This document shows, piece by piece, positions 43,443 to 51,741 of a stretch of DNA of 64,000 nucleotides. The DNA comes from Oscillospiraceae bacterium (lineage in GTDB: Bacteria; Bacillota_A; Clostridia; Oscillospirales; CAG-272), in the NCBI GenBank assembly GCA_015063445.1, contig SVUD01000001.1:1-64000 (forward strand), read 5' to 3'. Below the pieces are notes generated by a model, which was not told the DNA's origin, ran no database searches, and saw only the letters and a list, made by a program, of their open reading frames with translations. The first letter of the stretch is position 1. Every line of letters begins with the position of its first letter. A program made the translations under genes and the position numbers.

Positions 43443-43927
43443 AAGGAAATATTACCCCTTTCGTCGTCCTCTCCTATAAGCTCAACGTTATATTCCTTGT
43501 ATCTTCTCATAACGAACTGAGTACCCGTAGAGGTTACGGAATCTATCATAGCAAGCTCACGTGAAACGAAGTTTGAAACCTCGTGGAAGGTTCTTCCCTT
43601 AACTATGACGTTGAGGTCGTATCCGCCCGACATAAGATAAACCGACTCGACCTCGGGATATTTCGCAACCCTTGCCGCAACCTCCTCGAAGCCGAAGCCC
43701 GCCTTAGGCGTAACCTTAAGCTCAATCATTGCGCTGACGCTGTCGGTATCTACCTTCTCCCAGTCTATAACGCTCTTATATCCGCAGATAACACCGCTCT
43801 TTTCAAGCGCCGCTATGCGACCCGATACCTCGTCCTCGCTTATATCGAGAACGGTGGCTATATCCGTGTTTTCCATTCTTGCGTTCTTTTCAAGAAGTCT
43901 CAGTATCTTTCTGTCTGTTGCGTCCAT
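43439..43927 (-). CDS. Lrp/AsnC family regulator
   Basis: 162-aa regulator with an N-terminal HTH (LRLLEKNARMENTDIATVLD, SGRIAALEKSGVI) and a C-terminal RAM/ligand-binding domain (VESVYLMSGGYDLNVIVKG). Lrp-type proteins form octamers and sense amino acids. It is the first gene of a two-gene operon with the aminotransferase; the ATGA overlap implies coupled translation. Likely controls the pair and perhaps itself. Complete. Confidence 0.92.
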   Translation of the reverse strand: MDATDRKILRLLEKNARMENTDIATVLDISEDEVSGRIAALEKSGVICGYKSVIDWEKVDTDSVSAMIELKVTPKAGFGFEEVAARVAKYPEVESVYLMSGGYDLNVIVKGRTFHEVSNFVSRELAMIDSVTSTGTQFVMRRYKEYNVELIGEDDERGNISL

Positions 43928-43993
43928 TGTTTATCCTCCTCTTCGTAGCGGAATTTTTATATTAAAAACGCTTTCTTATAATAAAGTAACAAT

Positions 43994-44022
43994 ATTATAT
44001 ATTTTTTTCATCCCTTTGTCAA
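43994..44022 (-). promoter_or_regulatory. Sigma-A promoter of the lrp-aminotransferase operon
   Basis: Minus strand TTGACA, 17 bp, TATAAT (full consensus), about 65 bases before the ATG. Confidence 0.85.
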
Positions 44023-44067
44023 TACTTCTTTTTTTAAATTTCTGCGTACGCCGTTTTAACCCCTATG

Positions 44068-44096
44068 TTGACAGAAAAGCTAAAATAGTGTAAAAT
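44068..44096 (+). promoter_or_regulatory. Sigma-A promoter of the dipeptidase gene
   Basis: TTGACA, 17 bp, TAAAAT, 40 bases before the ATG at 44137. Confidence 0.85.
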
Positions 44097-44136
44097 ATAA
44101 TAAACAGTAAAAACAAACCCACGGGAGTAACGCTAT

Positions 44137-45042
44137 ATGTACGTTGCGGATATGCACTCAGACAGTCTTTTGACGGTCAATGCCGAAAGAGGACTTATAA
44201 GCGAATACAACACCTCGAAAAAATACCCCTATCTCCAGTGCTTTGCGGCGTGGACCAAGGCGGTGGGCAATCCGCCCGAAGCTCGCAGAAGACTCGTTAT
44301 GCAGCGGCTCAACGTTTACGCATACGAATGCGAAAGGCTCGGACTTTTAAAGGTCGAGGACGTGCGAGGACTATACTACGCCACGGATAACAAGCTACCC
44401 TCGGCGATGTTCACCATTGAGGGCGGCGGCGGTCTTTTTGCCGACTCTGACGAGATTTTCACTCTCTACAAGGCGGGGCTTCGCGTTATGGGACTTGCGT
44501 GGGACACGAACGAGCTTGCGACTGGCGCATACGACGAAAACGACGAGGGACTTACCGACGAGGGCATAAGAATGGCAAGGCGCTGCGCCGAGCTTGGCAT
44601 AACTCTTGACGTCTCGCACCTCTCCGACAAAAGCTTCTACGACCTTTTGAAGCACTATCCCCTGCCCGTAATCGCAACGCACTCGAACTTCCGCGAGGTT
44701 TGTGACAACAGACGAAACCTCACGCGAGATATGGCGAGAGAGATAGTTCACCGAGGCGGCGTTATAGGTCTTAACCTCTACCCCGACTTCGTAAAGAGCG
44801 AGAACGCTCGCCTTGAGGACGTCATTCCCCACGTGGAATACCACCTCGAGCATTTCGGAGAGGACTCGCTCGCCTTTGGCTTTGATATCGACGGTACGTT
44901 CGGCAAAAATCTTATCGGACTAAACCCCGAAGCTTCAATTCACGATCAGCTGATAGATATGCTTCTCTGCCGCTACAGTTCCTCGACCGTTGAAAAAATC
45001 GCAGGCGAAAACGTTATTAATTTCTTAAAGGGCGTTTTGTAA
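44137..45042 (+). CDS. Membrane-dipeptidase family (M19) peptidase
   Basis: 301-aa zinc peptidase of family M19. Metal ligands: HSD at residues 7-9 (ADMHSDSLL), Glu in MFTIEGGGGL, and His residues in LDVSHLSDKSFYD and IATHSNFREV followed by NRRNLTRDMA. No signal peptide, so cytosolic. Family members hydrolyse dipeptides, often with D-amino acids. Length is short but complete for the bacterial clade. The LRR lipoprotein gene follows 41 bases later and may be co-transcribed. Confidence 0.9.
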   Translation: MYVADMHSDSLLTVNAERGLISEYNTSKKYPYLQCFAAWTKAVGNPPEARRRLVMQRLNVYAYECERLGLLKVEDVRGLYYATDNKLPSAMFTIEGGGGLFADSDEIFTLYKAGLRVMGLAWDTNELATGAYDENDEGLTDEGIRMARRCAELGITLDVSHLSDKSFYDLLKHYPLPVIATHSNFREVCDNRRNLTRDMAREIVHRGGVIGLNLYPDFVKSENARLEDVIPHVEYHLEHFGEDSLAFGFDIDGTFGKNLIGLNPEASIHDQLIDMLLCRYSSSTVEKIAGENVINFLKGVL

Positions 45043-45083
45043 TCGGAATAAAAACTATTGACAGTTCAAAAAGGAGGACTAAT

Positions 45084-46496
45084 ATGAAAAAGCTTGTTAT
45101 TTGCATGTCTATTCTTTTAACCATTCTGCTTGCATTTTCCCTTACGTCGTGCGACGTTACGTCTCTTTTTGACAAAAGCGAGGACAAACAAAATCAATCG
45201 GCGAACGCTGACGTCACGTTAGATAAGAACGATCAGTCGGACAAAAACGGTCAGTCGGACAAAAACGATCAGTCAGACAAAAATGATCAATCTGACAAAA
45301 ATGACACCACGCTTTCCGAAGACGAGGAAATTAAAAACTTCAACCCAAAGAATTACAGCCAAGGACTCGACTTTGTCTCGAACGGTGACGGTACGTGTTA
45401 CGTGAGCGGCGGCAAGGCTTTCGATCATTTTGAATTAAGGATCCCCCCGCTTTCTCCCGACGGAGACATAGTTAGGGGCATCGGTGACAAAGCATTTCGA
45501 AACTACATAATCATCTCAAAGGTTTATTTTCCGACCACGTTGAAAACCATTGGCTCCTATGCGTTCTCAAATTGCTATGAGCTCGGACATATCAATATTC
45601 CCGACAACGTCACAGAGATTAAAGACAATGCGTTTACGGGATGTAAATATTTGATGAGCGTTACCATAGGCAGCGGTGTAAAAAACATCGGTGAGAAGGC
45701 ATTTTTCAACTGCTTAAATCTTTCAAAAATAACGGTAAGCGAAAGCAACCAATCGTACGTATCCATTGACGGCGTACTGTACACCGGTGACAAAAGAACT
45801 CTCGTTAAATATCCCGAAAAGAAATCCGACGAAGCCTTCGTTGTTCCCGACCATGCGACAGTTATCGACAAGTATGCGTTCTCCGGGTGCAGCGAGCTTA
45901 AAAGCGTAAAGCTCGGCTACTACGCCACAACTATCAAAGCCTTCGCTTTTGAGTACTGTAAAAGCTTAAAAAACGTTACCTTGGGAGAAAAGCTCACTAT
46001 TATAGGCGAATACGCATTTCAAGAGTGCAGGCTTCTTCAAAGCATTTCGATTCCGGGAAGCGTAACAAAGATCGGCGAATCCGCATTCAGATTCTGCTCA
46101 GTACTCAGAAACGTAGAATTTGGCGATGGGATTGAAATTATTGAAAAATGGGCATTTTGGAATTCCGGTATATCAAGTGTCACCATCCCCGATAGCGTAA
46201 AGCTTCTCGGAGAACATGCATTTGGGAGTTGCAACGCTCTTAAAGAAGTAAAAATCGGCAGCGGTATAACAAGCATCGAAGATGATACTTTCTACTATTG
46301 CACTAATCTATCAAGCATCACGTTCGGCGCCACTGTCAAGATTATTTCCCCGGATGCATTCTGGAATTGCTCAAAGCTCACCAACGTATATTACAACGGA
46401 AGCAAAGAGGAGCTGGAAAATACGGTCAATTATAAGCTCATATCCGAGCTGATAAACGCTACAGTACACTACAGTAAAACCTCGAAAGCGGAATAA
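45084..46496 (+). CDS. BspA-like leucine-rich-repeat lipoprotein
   Basis: 470-aa lipoprotein: signal peptide with lipobox LTSC (Cys near 23), then a tandem hydrophilic linker of QSDKND repeats (about residues 46-75). From about residue 100 follow LRR_5/BspA-type repeats with the pattern I-x-x-x-A-F-x-x-C-x-x-L-x-x-I-x-I-P (IGSYAFSNCYELGHINIP, IKDNAFTGCKYLMSVTIG, IGESAFRFCSVLRNVEFG). Such surface LRR proteins bind host or matrix ligands in commensals and parasites. Strong GGAGG site. The repeat-coding DNA (45222-45305) is an 18-bp tandem array likely to vary in length. Confidence 0.88.
   Translation: MKKLVICMSILLTILLAFSLTSCDVTSLFDKSEDKQNQSANADVTLDKNDQSDKNGQSDKNDQSDKNDQSDKNDTTLSEDEEIKNFNPKNYSQGLDFVSNGDGTCYVSGGKAFDHFELRIPPLSPDGDIVRGIGDKAFRNYIIISKVYFPTTLKTIGSYAFSNCYELGHINIPDNVTEIKDNAFTGCKYLMSVTIGSGVKNIGEKAFFNCLNLSKITVSESNQSYVSIDGVLYTGDKRTLVKYPEKKSDEAFVVPDHATVIDKYAFSGCSELKSVKLGYYATTIKAFAFEYCKSLKNVTLGEKLTIIGEYAFQECRLLQSISIPGSVTKIGESAFRFCSVLRNVEFGDGIEIIEKWAFWNSGISSVTIPDSVKLLGEHAFGSCNALKEVKIGSGITSIEDDTFYYCTNLSSITFGATVKIISPDAFWNCSKLTNVYYNGSKEELENTVNYKLISELINATVHYSKTSKAE
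45222..45305 (+). repeat. 18-bp tandem repeat in the lipoprotein linker
   Basis: About five copies of a unit like GATCAGTCGGACAAAAAC encoding (D)QSDKN; later copies carry synonymous changes. Confidence 0.8.
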
Positions 46497-46529
46497 AATC
46501 CGTCTTTCGTTTATAGTTAGTAAAAAATG

Positions 46530-46574
46530 CAGAATGCGTGCCACCGTCAACCGAGAGCACGCATTCTGTGTTTT
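46530..46574. terminator. Bidirectional terminator
   Basis: CAGAATGCGTGC (46530-46541) pairs with GCACGCATTCTG (46557-46568), followed by TGTTTTTT on plus and CATTTTTT on minus. Between convergent LRR and aldolase genes. Confidence 0.9.
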
Positions 46575-46616
46575 TTGTTATTTAAATCGTTTTTTGTAAA
46601 TTATTGTTGTCAATTA

Positions 46617-47273
46617 TTACTTTTTCTGACCGTATTTGTTCATAAAGAAGTCGTGATAGTATTCGCAATCCTCTTTAGAAATTTCAACGGCGCCGCCGAG
46701 AGCCTGAACGTCGATCCATATTCCCGCGGTCTTTTCAAGCACGGTAACGCCCGTGAGAGCCTCCTTAAGAGTTCTGCCGATAGCTATCGAGCCATGGTTT
46801 GCGATAAGAGCGCCGTTTCTCTCGTCAAGAGCCTCGAGAACGGTTTCTGCCATCTCCGGAGTGCCGGGATATGTATATGCGGCGCATCTGATATCACCAC
46901 CCAAAATCTGCACCTGGTCGTCGCAGATGGGGGGAATTCCCTTTCTCGTTACGGCAACCGTAAGAGCCTTTGAGGAATGAACGTGAACTACGCCGTTGAT
47001 ATTCGGCTTTGCGAGAAGTATCTTCGAGTGTATAGGAACCTCGATAGAGGGCTTAAGGTCCCCCTCGTACTCACCCGTTTTCATATTTACTATAACCATC
47101 TGGTCGGCAGTGAGCTTTGAATAGTCCATACCCGAGGGCGTGATAGCCATATACGTGTCATCTATTCTGCCCGAAATGTTCCCCCACGTGCCTGCGGTAA
47201 GTCCCGCGTCTGCCATAGCCTTAGCCGTCTTGCAAACCTCAGCCTGTACCTCTCTTGCCTTTTCAATATTCAT
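46617..47273 (-). CDS. Class II aldolase/adducin family protein
   Basis: 218-aa zinc-dependent aldolase or epimerase of the FucA/AraD family. Metal ligands visible in GVVHVHSSKALTVAV (two His) and in IANHGSIAIGR (third His); the phosphate-binding TWGNISGR and TPSGMDYSKL near residues 30-50 are conserved. The substrate could be a sugar phosphate such as fuculose-1-phosphate, or a tetronate-type intermediate. Third gene of the SorC operon, after a hydroxyacid dehydrogenase, with no terminator in the 67-base gap. The trio suggests catabolism of one inducing sugar acid or deoxysugar. Confidence 0.85.
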   Translation of the reverse strand: MNIEKAREVQAEVCKTAKAMADAGLTAGTWGNISGRIDDTYMAITPSGMDYSKLTADQMVIVNMKTGEYEGDLKPSIEVPIHSKILLAKPNINGVVHVHSSKALTVAVTRKGIPPICDDQVQILGGDIRCAAYTYPGTPEMAETVLEALDERNGALIANHGSIAIGRTLKEALTGVTVLEKTAGIWIDVQALGGAVEISKEDCEYYHDFFMNKYGQKK

Positions 47274-47340
47274 AATATTTTCTCCTTCTTGCTAATTATA
47301 TATGTATGCGTGTTAAATTTAAGCTGCAAATCGGCTCTCT

Positions 47341-48375
47341 TTAGCAATATCTGTAAAGCAAATGCTCGCCGCGTACAAAGCGTCTTACCTCGCCGACTAT
47401 CATCTTAGTGTGGTTTGTTAAAACCTCCATGCTTGCGCCTGCGATATGAGGCGTTACAACAACGTTATCAAGCTCTGTGAGGTATGGGTGATTTGATGGA
47501 ATGGGCTCCTTCTCGTAAACGTCGAGAGCGGCTCCCGCGATTCTTCTTTCACGGAGAGCGTCAATGAGCGCCTTCTCGTCAACGACTGCGCTTCTCGAGG
47601 CGTTTATAAAGTATGCGGTCGGCTTCATAAGTGAAAGCATTTCACGGCTGATACAGCCCTCTGTCTCGGGCGTTACCTTCAAGTGACAGGTAACGAAGTC
47701 CGACTCGGACATAGCCTCTTCGAGCGTCAGCGCCTTTTTAACGCCGATCTCCTCAACGTCTATCTCGCCGATATAGGGGTCGTAAATAAGGAGCTGCATA
47801 CCGAACGCGCGGGCAATTTTTCCCACTCTTTTACCGATGCTTCCGTATCCTATGATACCGAGAGTCTTATTCTTAAGCTCGCAGCCCTTGAATACCGAAT
47901 AGGGAGCGTCCTCGCCAACGCCCCAGAAAACATCCTTTCTGAGTCCGTCCTTTGTAATTTTCTCATCATCGGGCGCACCCGTGTACATTCCAGCCTTAAG
48001 AGCCGAGTGTGCCATCGGGATTTTTCTCGCTATTGAAAGCATAAGTCCGATAGTAAGCTCTGCCGTTGCGTCGGAATTTCTTCCGGGCGTGTAGAGAACG
48101 GGAATTCCCCTCTCCTTTGCCGCCGCCATATCAACGTTTACGGGCGTTGCTCTCGTACAAGCGATGAGCTTAAGATTCTTTGCGTTCTCTATAACCGCTC
48201 TCGTTATCTCGTCGAAGGTGGTGATAATTATATCAGCATCCCCCGAGCGTTCAAGAAGCTCCTCCTGAGTTAAATTCGGAAGTCCCTTTGCCCAGCCGTC
48301 TATAACGACCTCGCCAAGCTCGTAAAGGGGCGCAAGCTCCTTTGGGTCGTATTCCGCCGTGAAAAAGATTTTCAT
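47341..48375 (-). CDS. D-2-hydroxyacid dehydrogenase family protein
   Basis: 344-aa NAD-dependent dehydrogenase. Rossmann motif LGIIGYGSIGKRVG near residue 175. The catalytic Arg lies in FINASRSAVVDEKAL, Glu in DVYEKEPIP and His in VVTPHIAGAS, as in phosphoglycerate/glyoxylate dehydrogenases. The start at 48375 is preceded by GGAGAAGGG; the alternative eight codons upstream is less likely. Second gene of the SorC operon. Likely reduces or oxidises a hydroxyacid produced or used together with the class II aldolase. Confidence 0.88.
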   Translation of the reverse strand: MKIFFTAEYDPKELAPLYELGEVVIDGWAKGLPNLTQEELLERSGDADIIITTFDEITRAVIENAKNLKLIACTRATPVNVDMAAAKERGIPVLYTPGRNSDATAELTIGLMLSIARKIPMAHSALKAGMYTGAPDDEKITKDGLRKDVFWGVGEDAPYSVFKGCELKNKTLGIIGYGSIGKRVGKIARAFGMQLLIYDPYIGEIDVEEIGVKKALTLEEAMSESDFVTCHLKVTPETEGCISREMLSLMKPTAYFINASRSAVVDEKALIDALRERRIAGAALDVYEKEPIPSNHPYLTELDNVVVTPHIAGASMEVLTNHTKMIVGEVRRFVRGEHLLYRYC

Positions 48376-48395
48376 TTTCCCTTCTCCTTTATATA

Positions 48396-49334
48396 TCATA
48401 TTTTTATTTTTGAAATTATCTCTTCCGCAAGAAGCGAATCAATTATAAGAGTCTTTAAGAGTCCCGAACTGAGAGCCGCTATAACGGCGTTTGCCTTTCC
48501 CTTGCCCGCGGCAATGCCGACGGTGTTCTCTATTCCCCTAATGCACTCAACGTCAGCCCCTAAAAGCCTCTCGCTTAAGAAGCAGCCGTCAGTGCTTCCG
48601 TCAAGCCTTATGGGATTTAAGGCAATATCAGCCACAAAGCCCTCGCGCATAAGCCTCTCAACGTCACCCTCCGAAAGATAGCCCATTTTATACATAGGCG
48701 CAGACTCACTTATTTCACCGATGCCGAAGATTGCGATATTGCATCTTTGCATAGCGTCGAGCGACGCCTTGATAGGCTTCTCCAAAACGAGCAGGTCCTT
48801 TATCTCCCTCTTTGAAACCACCATCGGCGCGTACATAAGATACGTCTTGCAGTTAAGCCTCTCGGCAAGAGCCCTCACGATATCGTCGGACTTATTTCCG
48901 AAGCCGTCCATACTCTGAGCTCCTAAAAGCTGCACGACGCAGCAATCCTTTTTATTTGTAAAGCGCAGCTCGGAAACCGCGGCGCCCAAGGTCTTTCCCC
49001 ACGACACGCCGACTATATCGCCGTTTGAAATATTGCTTTCAAGATATTCTGCAGCCGTAGTTGCGACCTTGAGAAAATCAAGCTTCTCGTCGTCATACGA
49101 CGGAGCGACAATAACCCTTTTAATGCCGAAATGCTTTTCGAGCTTTGCCTCAAGCTGAGCCACGCCGCCCTCGCTCTCGCATACGCTTATCGAAACGATT
49201 CCCTCCGACCTGAGCGAGCCGATAACAGCATTTACCTTTTGCCTCGTCAAAGAAAGCCTCGATGCAATCTCCTCCTGCGTCATATCGCAGGAATAATAGA
49301 GAAACGCTATTTTCGTCTTTAAATTTCTATCCAT
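48396..49334 (-). CDS. SorC family sugar-responsive regulator
   Basis: 312-aa SorC/DeoR-type regulator. HTH at the N-terminus (MTQEEIASRLSLTRQKVNAVIGSLRSEGIV) and sugar-phosphate-binding domain (VGVSWGKTLGAAVSEL, VVQLLGAQSM, IFGIGEISESAPMY, VGIAAGKGKANAVIAAL). SorC proteins are usually relieved or activated by a phosphorylated sugar. First gene of an operon with a hydroxyacid dehydrogenase and an aldolase. The doubled TTACAAATGTAA site in its promoter is the obvious binding site, making it autoregulatory. Confidence 0.9.
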   Translation of the reverse strand: MDRNLKTKIAFLYYSCDMTQEEIASRLSLTRQKVNAVIGSLRSEGIVSISVCESEGGVAQLEAKLEKHFGIKRVIVAPSYDDEKLDFLKVATTAAEYLESNISNGDIVGVSWGKTLGAAVSELRFTNKKDCCVVQLLGAQSMDGFGNKSDDIVRALAERLNCKTYLMYAPMVVSKREIKDLLVLEKPIKASLDAMQRCNIAIFGIGEISESAPMYKMGYLSEGDVERLMREGFVADIALNPIRLDGSTDGCFLSERLLGADVECIRGIENTVGIAAGKGKANAVIAALSSGLLKTLIIDSLLAEEIISKIKI

Positions 49335-49354
49335 ATTTTCTATTCTTCACCCTT

Positions 49355-49391
49355 TATATTTACAAATGTAATCTATATTTACAAATGTAAT
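49355..49391 (-). promoter_or_regulatory. Tandem operator of the SorC regulator
   Basis: TATATTTACAAATGTAAT occurs twice (49355-49372 and 49374-49391). Each copy contains the palindrome TTACAAATGTAA; the copies are 19 bp apart. They start at the -10 box and run downstream, a repressor position. Confidence 0.85.
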
Positions 49392-49418
49392 TTTACACTA
49401 TTTTTTGCCGTTTGTCAA
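49390..49418 (-). promoter_or_regulatory. Sigma-A promoter of the SorC operon
   Basis: Minus strand TTGACA, 17 bp, TAAAAT; the -10 box touches the upstream operator copy. Confidence 0.85.
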
Positions 49419-49450
49419 TAGCATAGCCCAAATCCATATAACAAGCAAAA

Positions 49451-49492
49451 AGAGCAAGAGTAAAAGGAAGCAAATCCTTCTATTCTTGCTCT
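49451..49492 (-). terminator. Terminator of the toxin/immunity array
   Basis: AGAGCAAGAG... pairs with ...TATTCTTGCTCT over about 18 bp (49451-49492); minus strand continues TTTTTGCTT. Confidence 0.75.
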
Positions 49493-49504
49493 GTTCGTTT
49501 TACA

Positions 49505-49702
49505 GATGAATTGATGCTGACGCATCATGAATTGGCATCGCCATGATTTCTCGTCGGCGTGCCGCCTTCTCCATGAATTGAATTGCAACCAATGTGCCGA
49601 AGACACAATTCACGCCGTAGGCAATTCACGAAAGCATAGCTTTCAATTCATGCAACCGCAAGGTTGCAATTCATTGCGTGTTCTCCGTTAAGGATAACAC
49701 GC
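49505..49702. repeat. Array of mini-hairpins linked by TGAATTG
   Basis: On the minus strand the constant string (A/G)TGAATTG recurs every 16-25 bases. Between copies lie small hairpins of different sequence, for example GCAACCTTGCGGTTGC, GAAAGCTATGCTTTC, GCCTACGGC and GATGCGTCAGCATC. The array ends with a stronger hairpin 49676-49702. Spacer-like segments are themselves palindromic and differ, so this is neither a CRISPR nor a simple tandem repeat. Non-coding in all frames. Confidence 0.7.
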
Positions 49703-49831
49703 TAATCGATATACCTCTTTTATTTTGTTGTAGCGTTTTGCTGTGCCGTTGTTGTACGCAAGCGGATTGTCTCGAGAGGCAAAATTTAGTCTATTCTTGT
49801 TATTTTTGTAAGTAATTGTTTTCATTTTGCC
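49703..49831 (-). pseudogene. Rhs-core fragment (5' piece only)
   Basis: Minus-strand frame from about 49825 reads MKTITYKNNKNRLNFASRDN and then PLAYNNGTAKRYNKIKEVYR before a stop near 49701. PLAYNNGT is the end of an Rhs/YD-repeat core unit (compare YNNGTSYTF in the remnant at 51433-51741). The DNA 49751-49831 is a near copy of 51721-51801. After NNGT the sequence departs, so this is a recombination scar of an Rhs gene. Confidence 0.55.
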
Positions 49832-49896
49832 CCTCAAAACTTTTTACTTAAGACATTCAAAGTGCAAACTGTTTTCCATGTTTAATGTTGTTACAG

Positions 49897-50463
49897 TCAT
49901 TTTTTCGCAATTGGTTTAATTGTACGTTCTACATCAATCTCAACCCGAGCTTTTTCGCACAAAACTTTTACGTAAAAATTATGTTTATCCGTCACTTCGT
50001 ATGAGAAGAAGATATCTTCGCCGGGATCGAATTCCTTTATTATCTCTTTTTCGTCCATAACAATAATTATTTTTGCGTTACCTTCTGATACATCGAATTT
50101 GATTACCCATTCAACTATGCAATCTTTTGCTTTCGTTGCATTTACAGTAGTTATTCCGGTCATTTTTTTGCATGAAAAATTCATATTATCTCGATCGCAA
50201 TCATTGTAATACGTGCTTGAAATGCCCGATCTTCCACCCGAACTTGAGATATGTAGCGAAGAGCCTCGATATGAGCTTGGAATTTTAAGTTTTTCTTCTT
50301 CTGTTACATTTTCAAGCGAAAAATTTTCAAAGTCAAGTTCGGGAATATCTTTTTTGTTTCCATAAAACAAAGAGGAAACAATTATAGAGATTATACCTAT
50401 AGCACATACTATTATTCCGATTTTTCGAATTTTAGATATCGTGCTTTTATTTTCATTCTTCAT
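49897..50463 (-). CDS. Membrane-anchored immunity-type protein, 188 aa
   Basis: Not a recognised family. One N-terminal transmembrane helix (residues ~12-34: IGIIVCAIGIISIIVSSLF) precedes an external or lipid-side domain rich in Ser and Asp (SSSGGRSGISSTYYND) and a beta-rich C-terminus (AKIIIVMDEKEIIKEFDPGED). It is AT-rich compared with the neighbours. Directly upstream, a start-less frame ends inside its 5' end (KIELGFSFGWGFTISIEV), matching the tip-then-immunity order seen repeatedly in this region. Immunity function is inferred from that context only. Confidence 0.5.
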   Translation of the reverse strand: MKNENKSTISKIRKIGIIVCAIGIISIIVSSLFYGNKKDIPELDFENFSLENVTEEEKLKIPSSYRGSSLHISSSGGRSGISSTYYNDCDRDNMNFSCKKMTGITTVNATKAKDCIVEWVIKFDVSEGNAKIIIVMDEKEIIKEFDPGEDIFFSYEVTDKHNFYVKVLCEKARVEIDVERTIKPIAKK

Positions 50464-50527
50464 TTTCTATCACCTCAATTGAAATAGTAAAGCCCCATCC
50501 AAACGAAAATCCTAATTCGATTTTACG
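50447..50527 (-). pseudogene. Possible toxin tip E (24 codons)
   Basis: After the stop of the 125-aa membrane protein the same frame stays open and reads RKIELGFSFGWGFTISIEVI, ending with TGA inside the next gene. Short, with no start; interpreted as the last residues of a displaced toxin tip. Confidence 0.3.
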
Positions 50528-50905
50528 TTACAAAAATGCTAAAATTTCGCAAACAATCCACATACATAATCCAAATACTGCAATTATAAAATGAATAGAC
50601 GCTGATTTTAACGACATTTTTTCATATAGCTCTTCTTTGGTTTCATATGTTAATTCTTTTCTTTTTCTCCATTCTATGACATTCCAAGTTTTGTCGATAG
50701 CAAAAATAGGAATTTTTCCGGTTTTATAAGTTATTAGCCTTGTAAGCGATATAAACGAACCTGCAAAGTATAGACCCGCAACCGGTGTTACATGATGAAA
50801 AAACAACGATATTATCGACACAAAAAACAGAATCATTGTTATGGCGAACATTAGCTTATACCGTGCAACTATCATATTCTTAACGTAAGAGTATATCTTT
50901 TTCAT
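50528..50905 (-). CDS. Small integral membrane protein, possible immunity protein
   Basis: 125 aa with about three hydrophobic helices (LMFAITMILFFVSIISLFF, VAGLYFAGSFISLTRLI, IHFIIAVFGLCMWIVCEILAF). No motif. Membrane immunity proteins of this size protect against pore-forming or membrane-targeted toxin tips. The ATG overlaps, as ATGA, the stop of a short start-less frame (about 50903-50977, ending FVEYGRKREWWK), another sign of a tip/immunity pair. ATG 50905 is chosen for that overlap and GGTGG upstream; ATG 50914 is possible. Confidence 0.5.
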   Translation of the reverse strand: MKKIYSYVKNMIVARYKLMFAITMILFFVSIISLFFHHVTPVAGLYFAGSFISLTRLITYKTGKIPIFAIDKTWNVIEWRKRKELTYETKEELYEKMSLKSASIHFIIAVFGLCMWIVCEILAFL

Positions 50906-50975
50906 TTCCACCATTCTCGCTTTCTGCCATATTCAACAAAACTATATTGCAACAGCAACCAAGAAAAACAATCTA

Positions 50976-51422
50976 TTATTTTAGTTTATGGGTATACAAG
51001 CAATAACGATTCTCCTCCGAATTTGTTTCATGAGTATAGATAACGCTCCAACTGAATGTATCATCAAATATATACACATCTTCGGGAAGTTCTGACTTGA
51101 AATTTTCGAGCCAAGCATCCACAAAAAGAACGCTGCTTTTCGGAAATTTCCAATAATCAGGAATTAATATTCTTTCACACGAATGTATGTCCCACATAAC
51201 AAAAACGTTTCGTTTTTCTTGTAATAGTCTATCCGCTTCAGCTTCTGTAATCATTACTGTCACTATCAAAAAATCCCAGAGATAACCCGTATAACACAAT
51301 CCATCACAAAATATGTTTTTTTGTTCAATGTTCTCCTTGAAGTACGGAGAATTTGTGTTTACAAAAGTGTCGATATACTTGCAACGCAACGTATTTGATT
51401 TTTTATCATCTAACACAGTCAT
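50976..51422 (-). CDS. Putative immunity protein A, 148 aa
   Basis: Unrecognised soluble alpha/beta protein (for example KNVFVMWDIHSCERILIPDY and SSVLFVDAWLENFKSELPED). The ATG at 51422 is preceded by GGAG; the longer frame up to 51479 overlaps the Rhs remnant and is unlikely. The Rhs tip remnant (51433-51741) ends 10 bases upstream, the normal position of a cognate immunity gene. AT-rich. Immunity function inferred from context. Confidence 0.6.
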   Translation of the reverse strand: MTVLDDKKSNTLRCKYIDTFVNTNSPYFKENIEQKNIFCDGLCYTGYLWDFLIVTVMITEAEADRLLQEKRNVFVMWDIHSCERILIPDYWKFPKSSVLFVDAWLENFKSELPEDVYIFDDTFSWSVIYTHETNSEENRYCLYTHKLK

Positions 51423-51432
51423 TCTTTTTCTC

Positions 51433-51741
51433 CTAATCAAAAAATTTGATCGTACCTTTAATACCATTGCTTGTAACATAATTAATGTGTTCGTAATTAT
51501 GAGGATTGGGGAACTTATGAGCGTTATCTATCCTTACGTTACACGAGTTTTCTTCCGCAAGAAGCCTTCCACCGTCATAATAATAGTTGGTTGTAACACC
51601 GTTCTTGGTTTTACTTGTTCTGTATCCGTTTTCGTCATGTGCAAACGAATACGTTACCCCGCCTTTAATTGCGGTTTCAAGCTGTCTGCTGTTCCATGCA
51701 AACGTGTAGCTCGTGCCATTGTTGTACGTAATCGTATTGTT
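51433..51741 (-). pseudogene. Rhs/YD-repeat core end plus toxin tip A, start-less
   Basis: Minus-strand open frame without start codon. It translates to YD-repeat core sequence (YNNGTSYTFAWNSRQLETA, SFAHDENGYRTSKTKNGVTT, NYYYDGGRLLAEE) and then a short tail (IDNAHKFPNPHNYEH, GTIKFFD) before the stop. Upstream, the frame is interrupted (LNFAS then stop). Typical Rhs proteins end in a variable toxic domain after such a core. Here only about 100 codons survive. It directly precedes immunity gene A. Confidence 0.8.

Noticed and set aside
49505..49702. CRISPR array
   Set aside because: The constant part is only 7-8 bases, spacers are themselves palindromic and of unequal length, and no cas gene is nearby.
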